64,000 bases of DNA, from positions 107,816,041 through 107,880,040 of the forward strand of contig NC_045441.1 in assembly GCF_002776525.5 (NCBI RefSeq), given 5' to 3'. Both the position numbers and the translations under genes were made by a program. Positions 1 through 11,105 of this stretch are shown here, in pieces (the first letter of the stretch is position 1; each line of letters begins with the position of its first letter). The notes beneath the pieces were generated by a model, which worked only from the letters and a program-made list of their open reading frames with translations, ran no database searches and was not told the DNA's origin. This stretch comes from Piliocolobus tephrosceles. Taxonomy: Eukaryota; Chordata; Mammalia; Primates; Cercopithecidae.

Positions 1-609
1 GGAGTTAATCCAGGTCCTAGTGATATACAATAGAAAAGAGAACCATATAGAGAGTGCACTGCACAGTTTGAGTAGCTTTTATTGTGGTTGTTGGGAAGTC
101 AGGGATGAATTGATTATACAATCACATTATAGATTACATTTCAAACACAATAATCAGGCCAGGGACTCTATTTTGCTTTTCAATAGAAGTTTCTGTGTCC
201 TTAGAAGAACTGAATAATGTAATTATCACATTTTTAAATCTGGTAATGATTAGTTTTGGTGACTAAAAATCAGAAAGAAAAAGTAAGCTTTTTATTCATC
301 TTTAAGATCCATGGTGAATAACCCAAAAGAGAGAATGCAGTATCTGCCTTCTTCGCTTAAGGCACTGGAACCCTAAGTCATGTTTGCTTTCCTTTTTTCT
401 TTTTTTTTTTTTGAAGTTTCCCCCAGCCTTTCAGGTAACATTATTCAGTGTTGGAAAAAATCTTCCAGCACTGAATTCTCAGTCACATAAATGCATTTTA
501 AGAATTATGTTATTTATTTATTAAAGCAAATATGAAATAAACTAAAGAGAACATTTTAATTACCCTATTACAGTTTCAACTGTATGTTCTTTCACTCTAG
601 ATTTTTCAG
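1..609. other. Single-copy AT-rich DNA, no gene seen
   Basis: No repeat family or coding signature is recognisable. Open frames here are short and of low complexity. A T-run lies at about 400-412. Confidence 0.5.
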
Positions 610-765
610 TGGTAGATGGACCTTTGGGATTGTTTAGTCTAGTTCTCTCACTTAATAAGGAGAAAGCTAAGAGAAGTGAGTGAGTTATCTGAGGTTATAG
701 AGCTAATTAATTGTGGAATCTAGATTAAAACATAGATCCTCTGGGCATGAGTCAGTAAAATCCAG
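610..765 (-). repeat. MIR-like SINE fragment
   Basis: The order of motifs (a region like 'gaggaaactgag', then 'gagttatctgaggttatagagct', then a degenerate 'ggaatctagattaaaac') follows the reverse complement of the MIR core and 3' half. The copy is strongly diverged, so this is a family-level guess from pattern memory. Confidence 0.35.
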
Positions 766-854
766 GGTTGGGGTGAATGAGGGACAATGTTAAAGAACAT
801 CTCCAATCTGAAATCACTCATTCTCTCTCTTTTTAAAAAATCTTTTTTTCAATT

Positions 855-1640
855 AATTTTTTTCAGGTAAAATTTATTCACAATGAATTGGACAATGTTT
901 TGATATATCTATATCCTTACATTTGGAGCAGTTCCAGCTCTAAAAAAATTTCTCTGTGCCCCTTTGAAGTCAATTCTCATTCCCTATTTCTGAGTGCAGG
1001 CAACTGCTGATAATTTTATTTGTCACTATAGATTAGATTTGATGTTATAGAATTTCACATAAATTAGTTTATGTAGTATGTATCCTTTGTGTCTGAATTC
1101 ATTAGTTCAGCATAATATTTTCTAGATTCATTCATGCTTTGTCTATCGTATGTCTATTCACTTCTTGGAACTTGAGGTCTTCTTTTTTTGGCTATTACAA
1201 CTAAATATTATGCTATAAACATGAATTTACAAGTGTAGAAATATGGTTTCACTTCTTTGGTGTAAATAAATTGGAGTGGAATTACTGAGTCATATGATGA
1301 ATTTATGTTTGTAAGACAATGCTAAACAGCACTCTAAAATAGCATTTCGTATTTTCACTAGTGATACAGAAGAGTTTCCACTGCTTCATATTCATTAATT
1401 AATTAATATCCTTTAATTAATTAAAATTGCTACATATTTTAGTTTTCATTATTCTAGTGGGTGTGGATTTTTTTATCCTTTCAAAATTGTTTTTCATTTT
1501 CTAAATAGTTTGCATTTCCATATGAACTTCAGAATTGGATTGTTGATGTCCACAAAAAAGTATCCTGGCATTTTTAGTGAGATTGCATGGAATCTATAGA
1601 CAATTTTAGAGAAAATACACTTGCATATATTTAAAACAAT
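855..1640 (-). mobile_element. Ancient L1M LINE fragment (3' UTR and ORF2 end)
   Basis: Read on the plus strand, the block shows the usual reverse-complement L1M landmarks in order: a degenerate 3' UTR, 'gctattacaactaaatatta', 'ggagtggaattactgagtca' and 'ttgcatttccatatgaa', then 'tgcatggaatctatagac'. Many indels and stops remove any coding capacity. The AT-rich stretch near 1395-1490 may mark an internal deletion. Confidence 0.6.
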
Positions 1641-1679
1641 TTATTTCTAAGAACAAATTTTATTTTTTATTTTTTAAAA

Positions 1680-4291
1680 TTTTATCTTTTAAACAGGTCT
1701 TTAGTTTTTAGACTAGTTCACAGCAAAAAGGAACAGAAGGTACAGAGATTTCTCATATTTCCCTTACCCCCACACATGCAGGGTCTCCTCCATTATCAAC
1801 ATCTCCCACCAGTGTGGTACACCTGTTGCAATTGGTGAACCTACGTTGACACATCATTATCACCCAAAGTCCATAATTAGCATCAGGGTTCACTCTTAGT
1901 GTTGTACATTCTGTGGGTTTGGATGAATGTATAATGACATATATCCTTCATCATTTTATTACACAGAGTAGTTTCATTGTTGTAAAAATCCTCTTTACTC
2001 CCCCTCTTCATTCCTCCCTTCCTCTTAATCCCTGGCAACCACTGATCTTTTCGCTGTCTCCATAGTTTTGTCTTTTCCCACAATGTCTTACAATTGGAAT
2101 CATATGTAGTATGTAGCCTTTTCAGATTGGCCAGCTTTTGTTTTAATTTTTCTTTCTAATGTTTCATGGCTAGTATGTAGAAATGCAATTGATTTATGTA
2201 AATTGGTTTGTATCATGTGACCTGTGAAACTCCCTGATTCGTTTCAGTAGCTTTTCTGTAAATTTTTACATATACAATCATGTTTTTCTGAATAAAGAAT
2301 GTTTAATTTGTTCTTTCCAATGTATATTTCTTTGATTAATTTTCCTTCCTCATTTCAATGGCTAGGTTCTGCATATCTCTTTGAACAGAAGTGGTGAGAG
2401 TAGTCGTCTTTACCTTGTTCAAAGACTTAGAGAAAAAGTGTTTGGTTTATCACAATTAATCTGGATGTCAGCTACAGTTTCTATAGCTGCTCTTCAAAAT
2501 TTGTGACTTTTTATTTTCTTCCTAGTTTGCTGAAAGTTTTTATCACAAATAGGTTTTGCATTTTTGTCATTTTTTTCTTGAATCTTATGAGATGATTATA
2601 TACATTCCCTTAGTTTTTCAGTATGGAGAATAATATTAATTGACTTTCAAAGGCTAGGCCTATCTTGAATTCCTGGTATCTCATTTAGTCAACATGCATT
2701 ACCATTTTTATATTTTACAGATTTAATTTTTAAACATTAGTTGTAGTACTTACACGATTTCATTCAAAATTGTTATTGCTCTGTAATTGTCTTTTCCTGT
2801 AATTTCTTTGTATCAATTTGATATTATAATATTAATTGCCTCAAAAGTAAATTGGGAAGTATTTCCTCTGTCTCTATTTTCTGAAAGATGTTATATAAGA
2901 TTGGTATTAATTATCCCTTAAATATTTTGTAAAATTCATCAGTGACTACATATACATCTAGAACTTACAGTTTTGAAGGCTTTTAAAAATAAGTTTAACT
3001 TCTTTAAGAGAGAGAAAGGAATTCACATTTTCTGAAGCAATATATTTTTCTTTCAATTTTTGTAATTTGTATCTTTTAAGACATTTATTCATTTCTTATA
3101 AATTATTAAAAATATTTCCTTCATGTCCAGTAAAGGTTTGAAGACCCTCTATTCTTGATATTAGTAATTTGTGATTTTTATCCTAATTAGTATAGCTAGA
3201 TGTTTATCAATTTTATTAAATTTTTTAAGGAACAAGCTTTGAATTTTATTACATTTTTCTGGTTTTTTAAATTTATTTTATTCATTGATCTCAAAAATTC
3301 TTTTGTTTCTTCGATTTTGTTTTAATTTGCTTTTTTACTTAGTATTTTTTACAGTGGAAACATAAAGTTTATGTTGAAATCGCTCTTCATTTTTAATATA
3401 AGCATTTAAAGCTAAAAGTTCTGCTCTATTCAGCCTTCTCTGAATCCCACAAATATTGATTTGTGGTGTGTTTTGTTTTCATTTAATTATAAATACTTTA
3501 TAATTTTCTTTGTCATTTCTCCTTTAGTCCATGGGCACATTGTTTGTATTTCAAAGTTGTTAACAATTTTCTAGATATTTTATTTTGTTACTTATTTCTG
3601 ATTTAGTTCAACTCTGATCAGATAATAACCTCTATACAATTCAGGTATCTTATCAAATGACCAAACATTTGATTTCTCTTGGTGAACAATCCATATGCAC
3701 TTTAAAACAATGTGCCTGTGCCATTGTTCACTGAAATTTTCTATATATGTCAATTAACTAAATTTGTTTCATAATGTTGTTCAAATTTTTTATATTTTTA
3801 CTTATTTATATTTGCCCTACTGTTTAATGGGCAAGTAGTGTTGAGGCTTTCAACCTATTGATGGATTTGTTCACATCTCTTTAAGTTCTATCAGTTTTTT
3901 GCCTTGTGGATTTTGAACCTTGGTTATTAGGTGCATGCTTATTTTCATTACTATATCCGTTTGATGAATTGACACTTTAATCATCTGTAAGATTACTTAT
4001 TATCTTTGATAATATTCCTTGCCCCTGAAGTCTATATTGCTAATATTAAAAAAGCTACTCTAGCATTCTTATACAGTATTTGCATGGTGTATCTGTTTTC
4101 AACCTTTTATTTTTGACTTACATGTGTCTATGTAATTAAGGAAATTTTGCAGACATGTTGTTAAATCTTTATCTGGTGTAGCAACTTTTGTGCTTTGATG
4201 GAAATATTTAGAGCATATATGTACATTTAATCTAGTTTTCTTTTTGGTGGTATTTAATTCTCCCTTCATGGTGTTAGTTTTATATTTTCTG
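1680..4291 (-). mobile_element. L1M LINE, 3' UTR and ORF2, left part
   Basis: A second old L1M starts with 3' UTR landmarks, including 'acagaaggtacagagatttc', 'cacatgcagggtctcctcc', 'gttcactcttagtgttgtac' and 'ccctggcaaccactgatctt'. It continues through degenerate ORF2 sequence, for example the 'attaggtgcatgcttatttt' and 'tttgcatggtgtatctg' regions. It is interrupted at 4292 by a microsatellite and two Alus and resumes at 5087. No reading frame survives. Confidence 0.7.
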
Positions 4292-4432
4292 CTTCCTTCT
4301 TTCCTTCCTTCCTTCCTTCCTTCCTTCCTTCCTTCCTTCCTTCCTTCCCTCCCTCCCTCCCTCTCTCCTTCCCTCCTTCCATCCTTCCCTCCTTCCTTCC
4401 TTCTCTCCTTCCCTCCTTCCTTCCTTCCTTCC
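4292..4432. repeat. (TTCC)n polypyrimidine microsatellite
   Basis: There are 141 bases of almost pure pyrimidine on the plus strand, mostly TTCC/TCCC units, broken by a single A at 4381. The tract directly abuts the 3' (A-tail) end of the minus-strand Alu that follows. It therefore probably grew from that tail. Confidence 0.95.
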
Positions 4433-4713
4433 GATGGAGCCTTGCACTGTCACTCAGGCTGGAATGCAGTGACATGATCTCAGCTCACTGCAACCTCCGC
4501 CTCCCGAGTTCAGGTGATTCTCCTGCCTCAGCCTCCCATGTAGCTGGAACTACAGGCATCACCACCACACCCAGCTAATTTGTTTGGATTTTTAGCAGAG
4601 ATGGGCTTTCACCATGTTGGCCAGACTGGTCTCGAACTCCTGACCTCAAGTGATCTGTCTGCCTCGGCCTCCCAAAGTGCTGGGATTACTGGCCTGAGCC
4701 ATAGCACCCAACC
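4433..4713 (-). mobile_element. Alu SINE (S-type)
   Basis: Near full-length Alu in reverse complement, from 'gatggagccttgcactgtca' to the 5' end 'gagccatagcacccaacc'. Both monomers are present. Its poly(A) side faces the TTCC tract. Confidence 0.95.
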
Positions 4714-4768
4714 TCCTCTCTGTTTCATTTTCTTCTTTTTTGTTTTCTTTTGGGTTGAGTATATTTTA

Positions 4769-5073
4769 TTTTTATTTATTATTATATTTTTTTGAGATGG
4801 GGTTTGTCTTATTGCTCAGGCTGGAGTGCAATAGTGTGATCTTGGCTCACTGTAACCTCAGCCTCCTGGGTTCAAGTGATTCTCCTGCCTCAGCCTCCCC
4901 AGTAGCTGGGATTACAGGCACCTACCAACATGCCCAGCTAATTTTTGTAGCTTTAGTAGAGACGGGGTTTTTCCATGTAGGCCAGTCTGGTCTCGAACTC
5001 CTGACTCAAATGATCTGATTGCCTTGTCCTCCCAAAGTGCTGTGATTACAGGCGTGAGCCACTGTGCCTGGCC
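4769..5073 (-). mobile_element. Alu SINE with target-site duplication
   Basis: Full-length reverse-complement Alu. The 13-bp direct repeat 'tgagtatatttta' flanks it at 4756-4768 and 5074-5086, which defines the insertion boundaries. It lies inside the L1M element. Confidence 0.96.
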
Positions 5074-5086
5074 TGAGTATATTTTA

Positions 5087-5890
5087 ATATTCTATCTTAT
5101 CAAATAGCTTACAGGCTTTTCCCCTTTATTTTTATTGTTCTGGTTGTTCTAGAATATCAGTTATCATAACCTGATTTCAAATGATATTATACCAAGTCAT
5201 ATGTCATATAAGAATCTTAATGGAGTATATGTCTATTTCCGCTACTCCTGCTGCTTATGCTTTGGTTATCACACTTTAAAAATCTACATATATCTTATGA
5301 CTTTAAAATACTTTGTTGACTATTTTTTAGAAATTGTGAGTTATAAAATATTTAAAAGAAATATATTGTAAATTTAACCACATATTTAAATTTCCCTGTG
5401 CTCTTCCTATAATGTACATCTGAGTTTCCTTTTGGGTAGTATTTTCATTCAGCCTGAAGAACTTCCTTTTAGTAAGTCCTGTAGCGCAGCTTTGCTGGTA
5501 CTATATTTGCTTCATTTTGTTTGTGTGAAAACATCTTTATTTTTCTTTAATTCTTGATGGATATTTCCTTTTCTTCAATGCTATAAAGGGGCCATTACAT
5601 TGTGCTATGTTTTACATTGCTTCTTACATTCTCAATTGTTACTTTTTTAAAATTCTGCAAGTAATATGTCTTTTTTTTCCCTCTAGTTGTTTATGTCATT
5701 AGTTTGAAGCAATTTGGTTTTGGTGTGACTTTTATGGTTTTCTTTTTGTATTTCCATCTTGAAAATAAGTGGGCTTTTGGGATCTCTAGGTTTTAGTTTC
5801 ACCATATTTGAAAGATATTTGGCCATTATTTCTTCGGGCAAATATTTTTTCCCTTATTTCTTTCCTCTCCTCTTGGGGGCAACAGACATG
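5087..5890 (-). mobile_element. L1M LINE, right part of the 1680-4291 element
   Basis: After the Alus the L1M ORF2 pattern resumes, with 'cctgaagaacttcctttta', then 'tcctgtagcgcagctttgct' and 'gccattatttcttcgggcaa'. These are standard reverse-complement L1M landmarks in the correct order. It is degenerate and noncoding. Confidence 0.7.
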
Positions 5891-6480
5891 TTTAAAAACT
5901 TAATACTATTATGAAGCAGGTTCACTGTGCACTGGTTGCCAACTTGTCTGAGTGTAGTAAGACAGAATACTCATGCATGCAACAAGTTACTTGAAATGGG
6001 TTTACTACTTACAGATAGGAACCAAGGGACAACAAAAACCTATGATTCATTGTGAGCCAATCCCTCTCATCTCAAAATAGCTCCCCAGGGTGAAAGAGTC
6101 TCAACTGCATGTGATCCACTTGCAGGAATTTCAGAAAGCAGCCTACCTTGGGTTTTAAACTTCAATGTAATGTGAATTGCTGGAAAAAGTGCTGAAGGAC
6201 CTAAGTATGGAACTGGAATAGAGCCCAGACTGTTTCAGTCATTCCTTTCTTAACTCAAGATGTTGCATTCTCAGCACATTCTACAGGTATTACTGAGAAC
6301 TGCAAGTAACAAAGGGGAGAGAACTGTGTCAGTTTAAGGCTATGTGAAGAATTGTATTCTATTCTCTCATAGATCACTAAGGTTCTGTTTCTTCCCTATT
6401 AATGGAGCTCCAAACCTTATTTTGATTTCATCGGTTTTTCTATTAATGTATTTTTTTTCTTTCCAATGATCCAATTCAGG
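5891..6480. other. Unassigned sequence, possibly an old LTR
   Basis: Base composition is less AT-rich than the flanking L1M. It sits exactly between the L1M and a MaLR LTR, so it may itself be repeat-derived. I could not match it to a family and saw no coding signal. Confidence 0.3.
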
Positions 6481-7500
6481 TGTATTCATTTGTTTTTCTG
6501 TTGCTATAATAGAATGTTACAGACTAGGTAATTTATATACACATAAAAAACAAAACAAGTTTATTTAGCTCACAGTTCTAGAGGCTGGGAAGTCTAAGAG
6601 CATGGCACTAGTGTTTGGTGAGAGTCATGCCATGGCAGGATGAAAGGTGAGAGTAAGCACACAAGACAGAAGAAAAATGGGCTGAATTAACACAAAAGCT
6701 AACTACTCCATCAATAGTGGTATTAAACTATTCATGAGGGCAGAGACCTCATGACTCATTGTCTCCCAAAGCACCCACGTCTTAACACTGCCACAATGAC
6801 AGTCAAATTTACAAAGTATAAACTTTCTGGGGACACATTCAAACCATAGCATTCCACTTTTGGACCCCCACATTTACATATTTCTCACATGTAAAATACT
6901 TTTATTTCACCCCAATAGTCCCGAAAGTCTTGACTCACTCCAACACCAACTAAAAAGCCCAAAGTCTGATTTAGATCAAGTAAGAATATGTCTCAAAACA
7001 CAGTTCATCATTAGATAAATTCCTCCGTCTGTGAGCTTGTGAAATCAAACCAAGTTACCTAATTTCACAACACAGTGATGGGACAAGTGAAAGATAGTCA
7101 TTCCCATTTCCGAAGGGAGAAATATGCAAGAAAAGAGGGGTAATTAGTCCCAAGTTAAGTACAAAACCTGACAAAGAAAAACAACATTAAGTCTTAAAGC
7201 TGGAGAATAATCTTTCACTTTTGTCCCACTTTCTAGATATACTAGGATAAGTGTTGGGCCACTATGACCTCAGGCATCCCTGCTCCTATGACTTTTCTGG
7301 GCTCAGCCAAAAGAGCTCTGCCACACTGGCATTGCATGCTGGTGGCCCCACAGTTCTGGGGTCTTGGCATGGCCACGCTTCCATGGCTCAAGTAGGCATC
7401 GCCTCTTAATGGTCACACCTCTTAATACTGTTACAATGGCAATTACGGTTTCAACACATAGAGAGACATATTCCAACCACAACGCCAGGATATCATATTG
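6481..7500 (-). mobile_element. MaLR (ERVL-MaLR, MST/MLT class) provirus remnant
   Basis: Reading left to right, 6481-6852 is a reverse-complement LTR, with 'gtaatttatatacacataa', 'ctcacagttctagaggctgg' and the end 'cattcaaaccatagca'. It is followed by MaLR internal-type sequence (6853-7384, with 'attccacttttggaccccca', 'aaagtcttgactcactcc' and similar). A ~110-bp piece of the second LTR (about 7385-7500, 'cctcttaatactgttacaat') closes it. The order LTR, internal, partial LTR fits a minus-strand provirus whose 5' LTR is truncated. It is noncoding and old. Confidence 0.65.
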
Positions 7501-7502
7501 CA

Positions 7503-7810
7503 TTTGATTGTTATTATCCTCTCTCTATAGCCTCCTCTGGTCTGTGACAGTTCCTCAAGTCTTTTAAATATTTCATGACTGACAGTTTTGAAGGATATAG
7601 GTAAGGTTTTTATATAACATCTCTCAATTTTTGTTCATTTGTTTTCCTTTTTTCATTATACTGGGGTTATACATTTGAGAAAAGAAAACCTTAAAAGTGG
7701 AATATCCTGCTCATCATATCCTATCAGGTGTACGTGCTATCCACATGACATTCTTGATGATGTATTAGTTAGTGTTTGCTGGGTTTCCCCCACTGAAAAA
7801 TTAGTTTTGC
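7503..7810 (-). mobile_element. L1M LINE 3' UTR fragment
   Basis: Landmarks in order are 'gcctcctctggtctgtgaca', 'gttcctcaagtcttt', 'atatcctatcaggtgtacgt' and 'gtttgctgggtttcccccact'. This is a typical reverse-complement L1M 3' UTR. It runs straight into the polypyrimidine tract at 7810. Confidence 0.65.
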
Positions 7811-7903
7811 TCTTTCCCTCCCTCCCTCCCTCCCTTCTTTCCTTCCTTCCTTCCTTCCTTCCTTCCTTCCTTCCTTCCTTCCTTCCTTCCTTCCTTCCTT
7901 TTC
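7810..7903. repeat. (CCTT)n polypyrimidine microsatellite
   Basis: An uninterrupted 94-base pyrimidine run on the plus strand: CCCT units, then TTCC units. Confidence 0.97.
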
Positions 7904-7964
7904 ACTCAAGAACATGTTATTTAAAAGTCTTTCATTTCCCCCAATGAAGGGCATTGGTGTCTTT

Positions 7965-9245
7965 TTAAAAATCTTTGTTTATTTTACTTTAAGTTCTAGG
8001 ATTCATGTGTTAAACGTGCAGGTTTGTTACATAGGTATACATGTGCCATGGTGGTTTGCTGCACCTATCAACCCGTCATCTAGGTTTTAAGTCCTATACA
8101 TACTAGGTATTTGTCCTAATGCTCTCCCTCTTCTTTCCCTCCACCCCCTGACAGGCCCCAGTGTGTGATGTTCCTCTCCCTATCCATGTGTTCTCATTGT
8201 TCAACTGCCACTTATGTATGAGAACACACAGTGTTTGGTGTTGTTCCTGTGTTACTTTGCTGAGGAGGGTGGTTTTCAGCTTCATTCATGTCCCTGCAAA
8301 GGAGATGAACTCATTCTTTTTTATGGCTGCATAACATTCCATGGTGTGCATGTGCCACATTTTCTTTATCCAGTCTGTCATTGATGGGCATTTGGGTGGT
8401 TCCATCTCTTTGCTATTGTAAATAGTGCTTCAATAAACATACATGTGCGTGTGTCTTTATAGTTGAATGATTTATAATCTTTGGGTGTAAACCCAGCAAT
8501 GCGATTGCTGGGTCAAATGGTATTTCTGGTTCTAGATCCTCGAGGAATCACCACACTGTCTTCCACAATGGTTGAACTAATTTACACTCCCACCTATTTC
8601 TCCATATCCTCTTCAGCATCTGTTGGTTCCTGAGTTTTTAATGATTGGCATTCTAACAGGTGTGAGATGGTATCCCATTGTGGTTTTGATTTGCATTTCT
8701 CTAATGACCAGTGATGATGAGCTGATGAATACCTGAATGGTATTGTCTAGGTTTTCTTCTAGGGTTTTTATGGTTTTAGGTTTTATATTTAAGTCTTTAA
8801 TCCATCTTGAGTTAATTTTTGCATAAGATGTAAGGAAGGGTATCAGTTTTTGTTTTCTGCATATGACTAGCCAGTTTTCCCAACACCATTTATTAAATAG
8901 GGAATCCTTTCCCTATTGCTTGTTTTTGTCAGTTTTGTCAAAGATCAGATTGTTGTACATGTGTGGTGTTATTTCTGATGCCTCTGTTCTGTTCCATTGG
9001 TCTTTGTGTCTGTTTTGGTACCACCAGCACACTGTTTTGGTTACTGTAGCCTTGAAGTATAGTTTGAAGTCAGATGGCATGATGCCTCCAGCTTTGTTCT
9101 TTTTGCTTAGGATTGTCTCGGCTATACAGGCTCTTTTTGTTTCCATATGAAATTTAAAGTAGTTTTTTCTAATTTTGTGAAGAAAATCACTGGTAGCTTG
9201 ATGTGAATAGTGTTGAATCTATAAGTTACTTTGGGTAGTATGGTC
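7965..9245 (-). mobile_element. 5'-truncated L1P LINE with internal deletion
   Basis: The reverse complement of a primate-age L1: the 3' UTR ('tacttt aagttctagg', 'aacgtgcaggtttgttacat') and then the end of ORF2. The sequence jumps at about 8722-8731. By comparison with the related L1 at 43746-45342 (positions 44491-44814), roughly 325 bp are missing. The 5' end stops near 9245, at the point equivalent to 'agtatggtcattttc'. ORF2 frame remains exist, for example minus-strand 8913-9146, but all are broken. Confidence 0.85.
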
Positions 9246-9289
9246 ATTTTCTTTCCTTCCTTGTTTCTTTAGAGTCTCTAAGTCCAACC

Positions 9290-10583
9290 CAAATTCATTT
9301 AATAAGGGTGGGAAGGACTTCTACATACATTATTTGGAAATTTTGTATAGGAAAGGTATTTCTTCTATCCCTATTTACTATTTATTCATATTAATATGGT
9401 CTCATGTACATATTTTTTACATTTTCGGCTATGAACAAAATAATATTTATTTTGTTGCCAATATTCTTCCAATTTTAGCCATGAGGAATCCTTTCAGGTT
9501 GGTTCCTGTGTCCCTTTAACATGTCCCATCCCTTTATATTTTGAGAATTCTTTTAATTTTTGGCACGGCAAGATACTCCAAGCTCATTTTGTATTTTCTT
9601 TCCCCTATCCCTAGGAATAGCCATTTCTCCAGGGAACACTGGTTTCTTTTAATAAAGAATCTTATTTAGAAACTAACATTTAGGTCCTAGAATATTCATT
9701 TTTGTCACTTTTTTCCTCCCTATATGCTTCAGTGTACATAGTTTCCACTGCTATGTTTCCAATGTGATTGATACTTTTTTTTTCTTAGTGTGAAATATGC
9801 AGTCAAAGACATTAGGGACATAAATGAGATTTTTCTTTCATGTATTATAGTTTCATCGCTAATATATTCACCATCTTCTCCTTAATATGTTCATATTTTC
9901 CTTTAAATTCTTGAACATTTTATGGTAGTTGTTTTAAACCCCTTTTTGCTAATTCCCTTATATCTGTCATTCCTAGGTCTGTTTCTACTGACTTTGCCCC
10001 TTCTCTTTCTGCATGTATTTTCACCCTTAAACTCTTATCACTAGTTTGTCATTAGATGCTGAATATTATGAATGCCACACTGAGTATCTGAATTTTGTTG
10101 ATTTCCTTTAACAAGGTAAATGTTGTTTTGCCAGGCAGTTAAGTTAGGTGCGGATCAGCTTAATCACTTCCTGTGTTTAAGCTTTGTAATATCGGTCTGG
10201 TGTAACATTTACTTCAGGGTTTATTTACAACTAAGCCATTCTTTTATGGCAACTCTAAGAAATGCTATGAGTGTTCAAAACATCTTCACTCTGGTCAGAA
10301 CTTGAATAGTTGCCAGTCCTGCGTGTTCTGAAAATTAGTTGGCTTATACTCACTTGCCCTTGCCTGGCTTTGTGTACTCTCTGGTCATATGAATATTTTT
10401 GTATTCAGATGAAGACTCAAACACACTCCTCTACAGATTTCTGGAATCTTTCTTCTACATAGTTTTATCTTTGGTAATTCTGCTCCACAAATTCTAACTT
10501 CCACAAATTCTAACCTCTCGAGACTCTCCAAGTTCAAATCTGTTTCTTCAATTTGGCAAGATTACTGTGCTCTGTCTGGGGTT
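9290..10583 (-). mobile_element. L1M LINE, upstream ORF2/ORF1-side region, left part
   Basis: Landmarks include 'ttttggcacggcaagatact', 'agccatttctccagggaaca', 'tccctttaaattcttgaaca'-like sequence and 'aggcagttaagttaggtgcg'. All are familiar from the 5' half of reverse-complement L1M elements. An AluY interrupts it at 10601 and the L1M continues to about 11105. Confidence 0.55.
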
Positions 10584-10600
10584 TCCTTCTCTACATTCTT

Positions 10601-10905
10601 TTTTTTTTTTTTTTTTTTGAGACGGAATCTCGCTCTGTCGCCCAGGCTGGAGTGCAGTGGACGGATCTCAGCTCACTGCAAGCTCCGCCTCCCGGGTTTA
10701 CGCCATTCTCCTGCCTCAGCCTCCCGAGTAGCTGGGACCACAGGTGCCCGCCACCTCACCCGGCTAGTTTTTTTTTTTTTTTTTTTAGTAGAGACGGGGT
10801 TTCACCAGGTTAGCCAGGATGGTCTCGATCTCCTGACCTTGTGATCCGCCCTTCTCGGCCTCCCAAAGTGCTGGGATTACAGGCTTGAGCCACCGCGCCC
10901 GGCCC
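10601..10905 (-). mobile_element. AluY, Old World monkey type, with 17-bp target-site duplication
   Basis: Full-length, little-diverged reverse-complement AluY. The direct repeat 'tccttctctacattctt' flanks it at 10584-10600 and 10906-10922. The 5' end reads 'aggcttgagccaccgcgccc', and the middle has 'cacccggctag' followed by a T-run. I associate these bases with cercopithecid AluY lineages. It has the lowest divergence of the complete Alus in the window. Confidence 0.95.
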
Positions 10906-10922
10906 TCCTTCTCTACATTCTT

Positions 10923-11105
10923 ATTTGCAAAATGCTTCCTGGCAAAAAGCTAGGATATCCATAGGTTTATGTTATTTCTTTCATAATTAATAGTCCTGTA
11001 CAGCCTATTGCCTGATAATAGCTATTTTAATATCTCCTTTTTAGTTATTTATAGCAGGAGAAAACCTGATTCCGTGTATACCATCAAGGCCAGAAGGGAA
11101 AGGTA
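10923..11105 (-). mobile_element. L1M LINE, continuation to its 5' end
   Basis: After the AluY, 'attgcctgataatagct' and 'gcaggagaaaacctgattcc' to 'aaggccagaagggaaag' match the typical 5' edge of L1M elements in reverse complement. The L1M therefore spans about 9290-11105 without the Alu. Confidence 0.5.

Noticed and set aside
4244..4477. Ser/Pro/Phe or Glu/Gly/Lys repeat proteins at polypyrimidine tracts (also at 7639-7954 and 35958-36209)
   Set aside because: These are translations of tetranucleotide microsatellites, not proteins.
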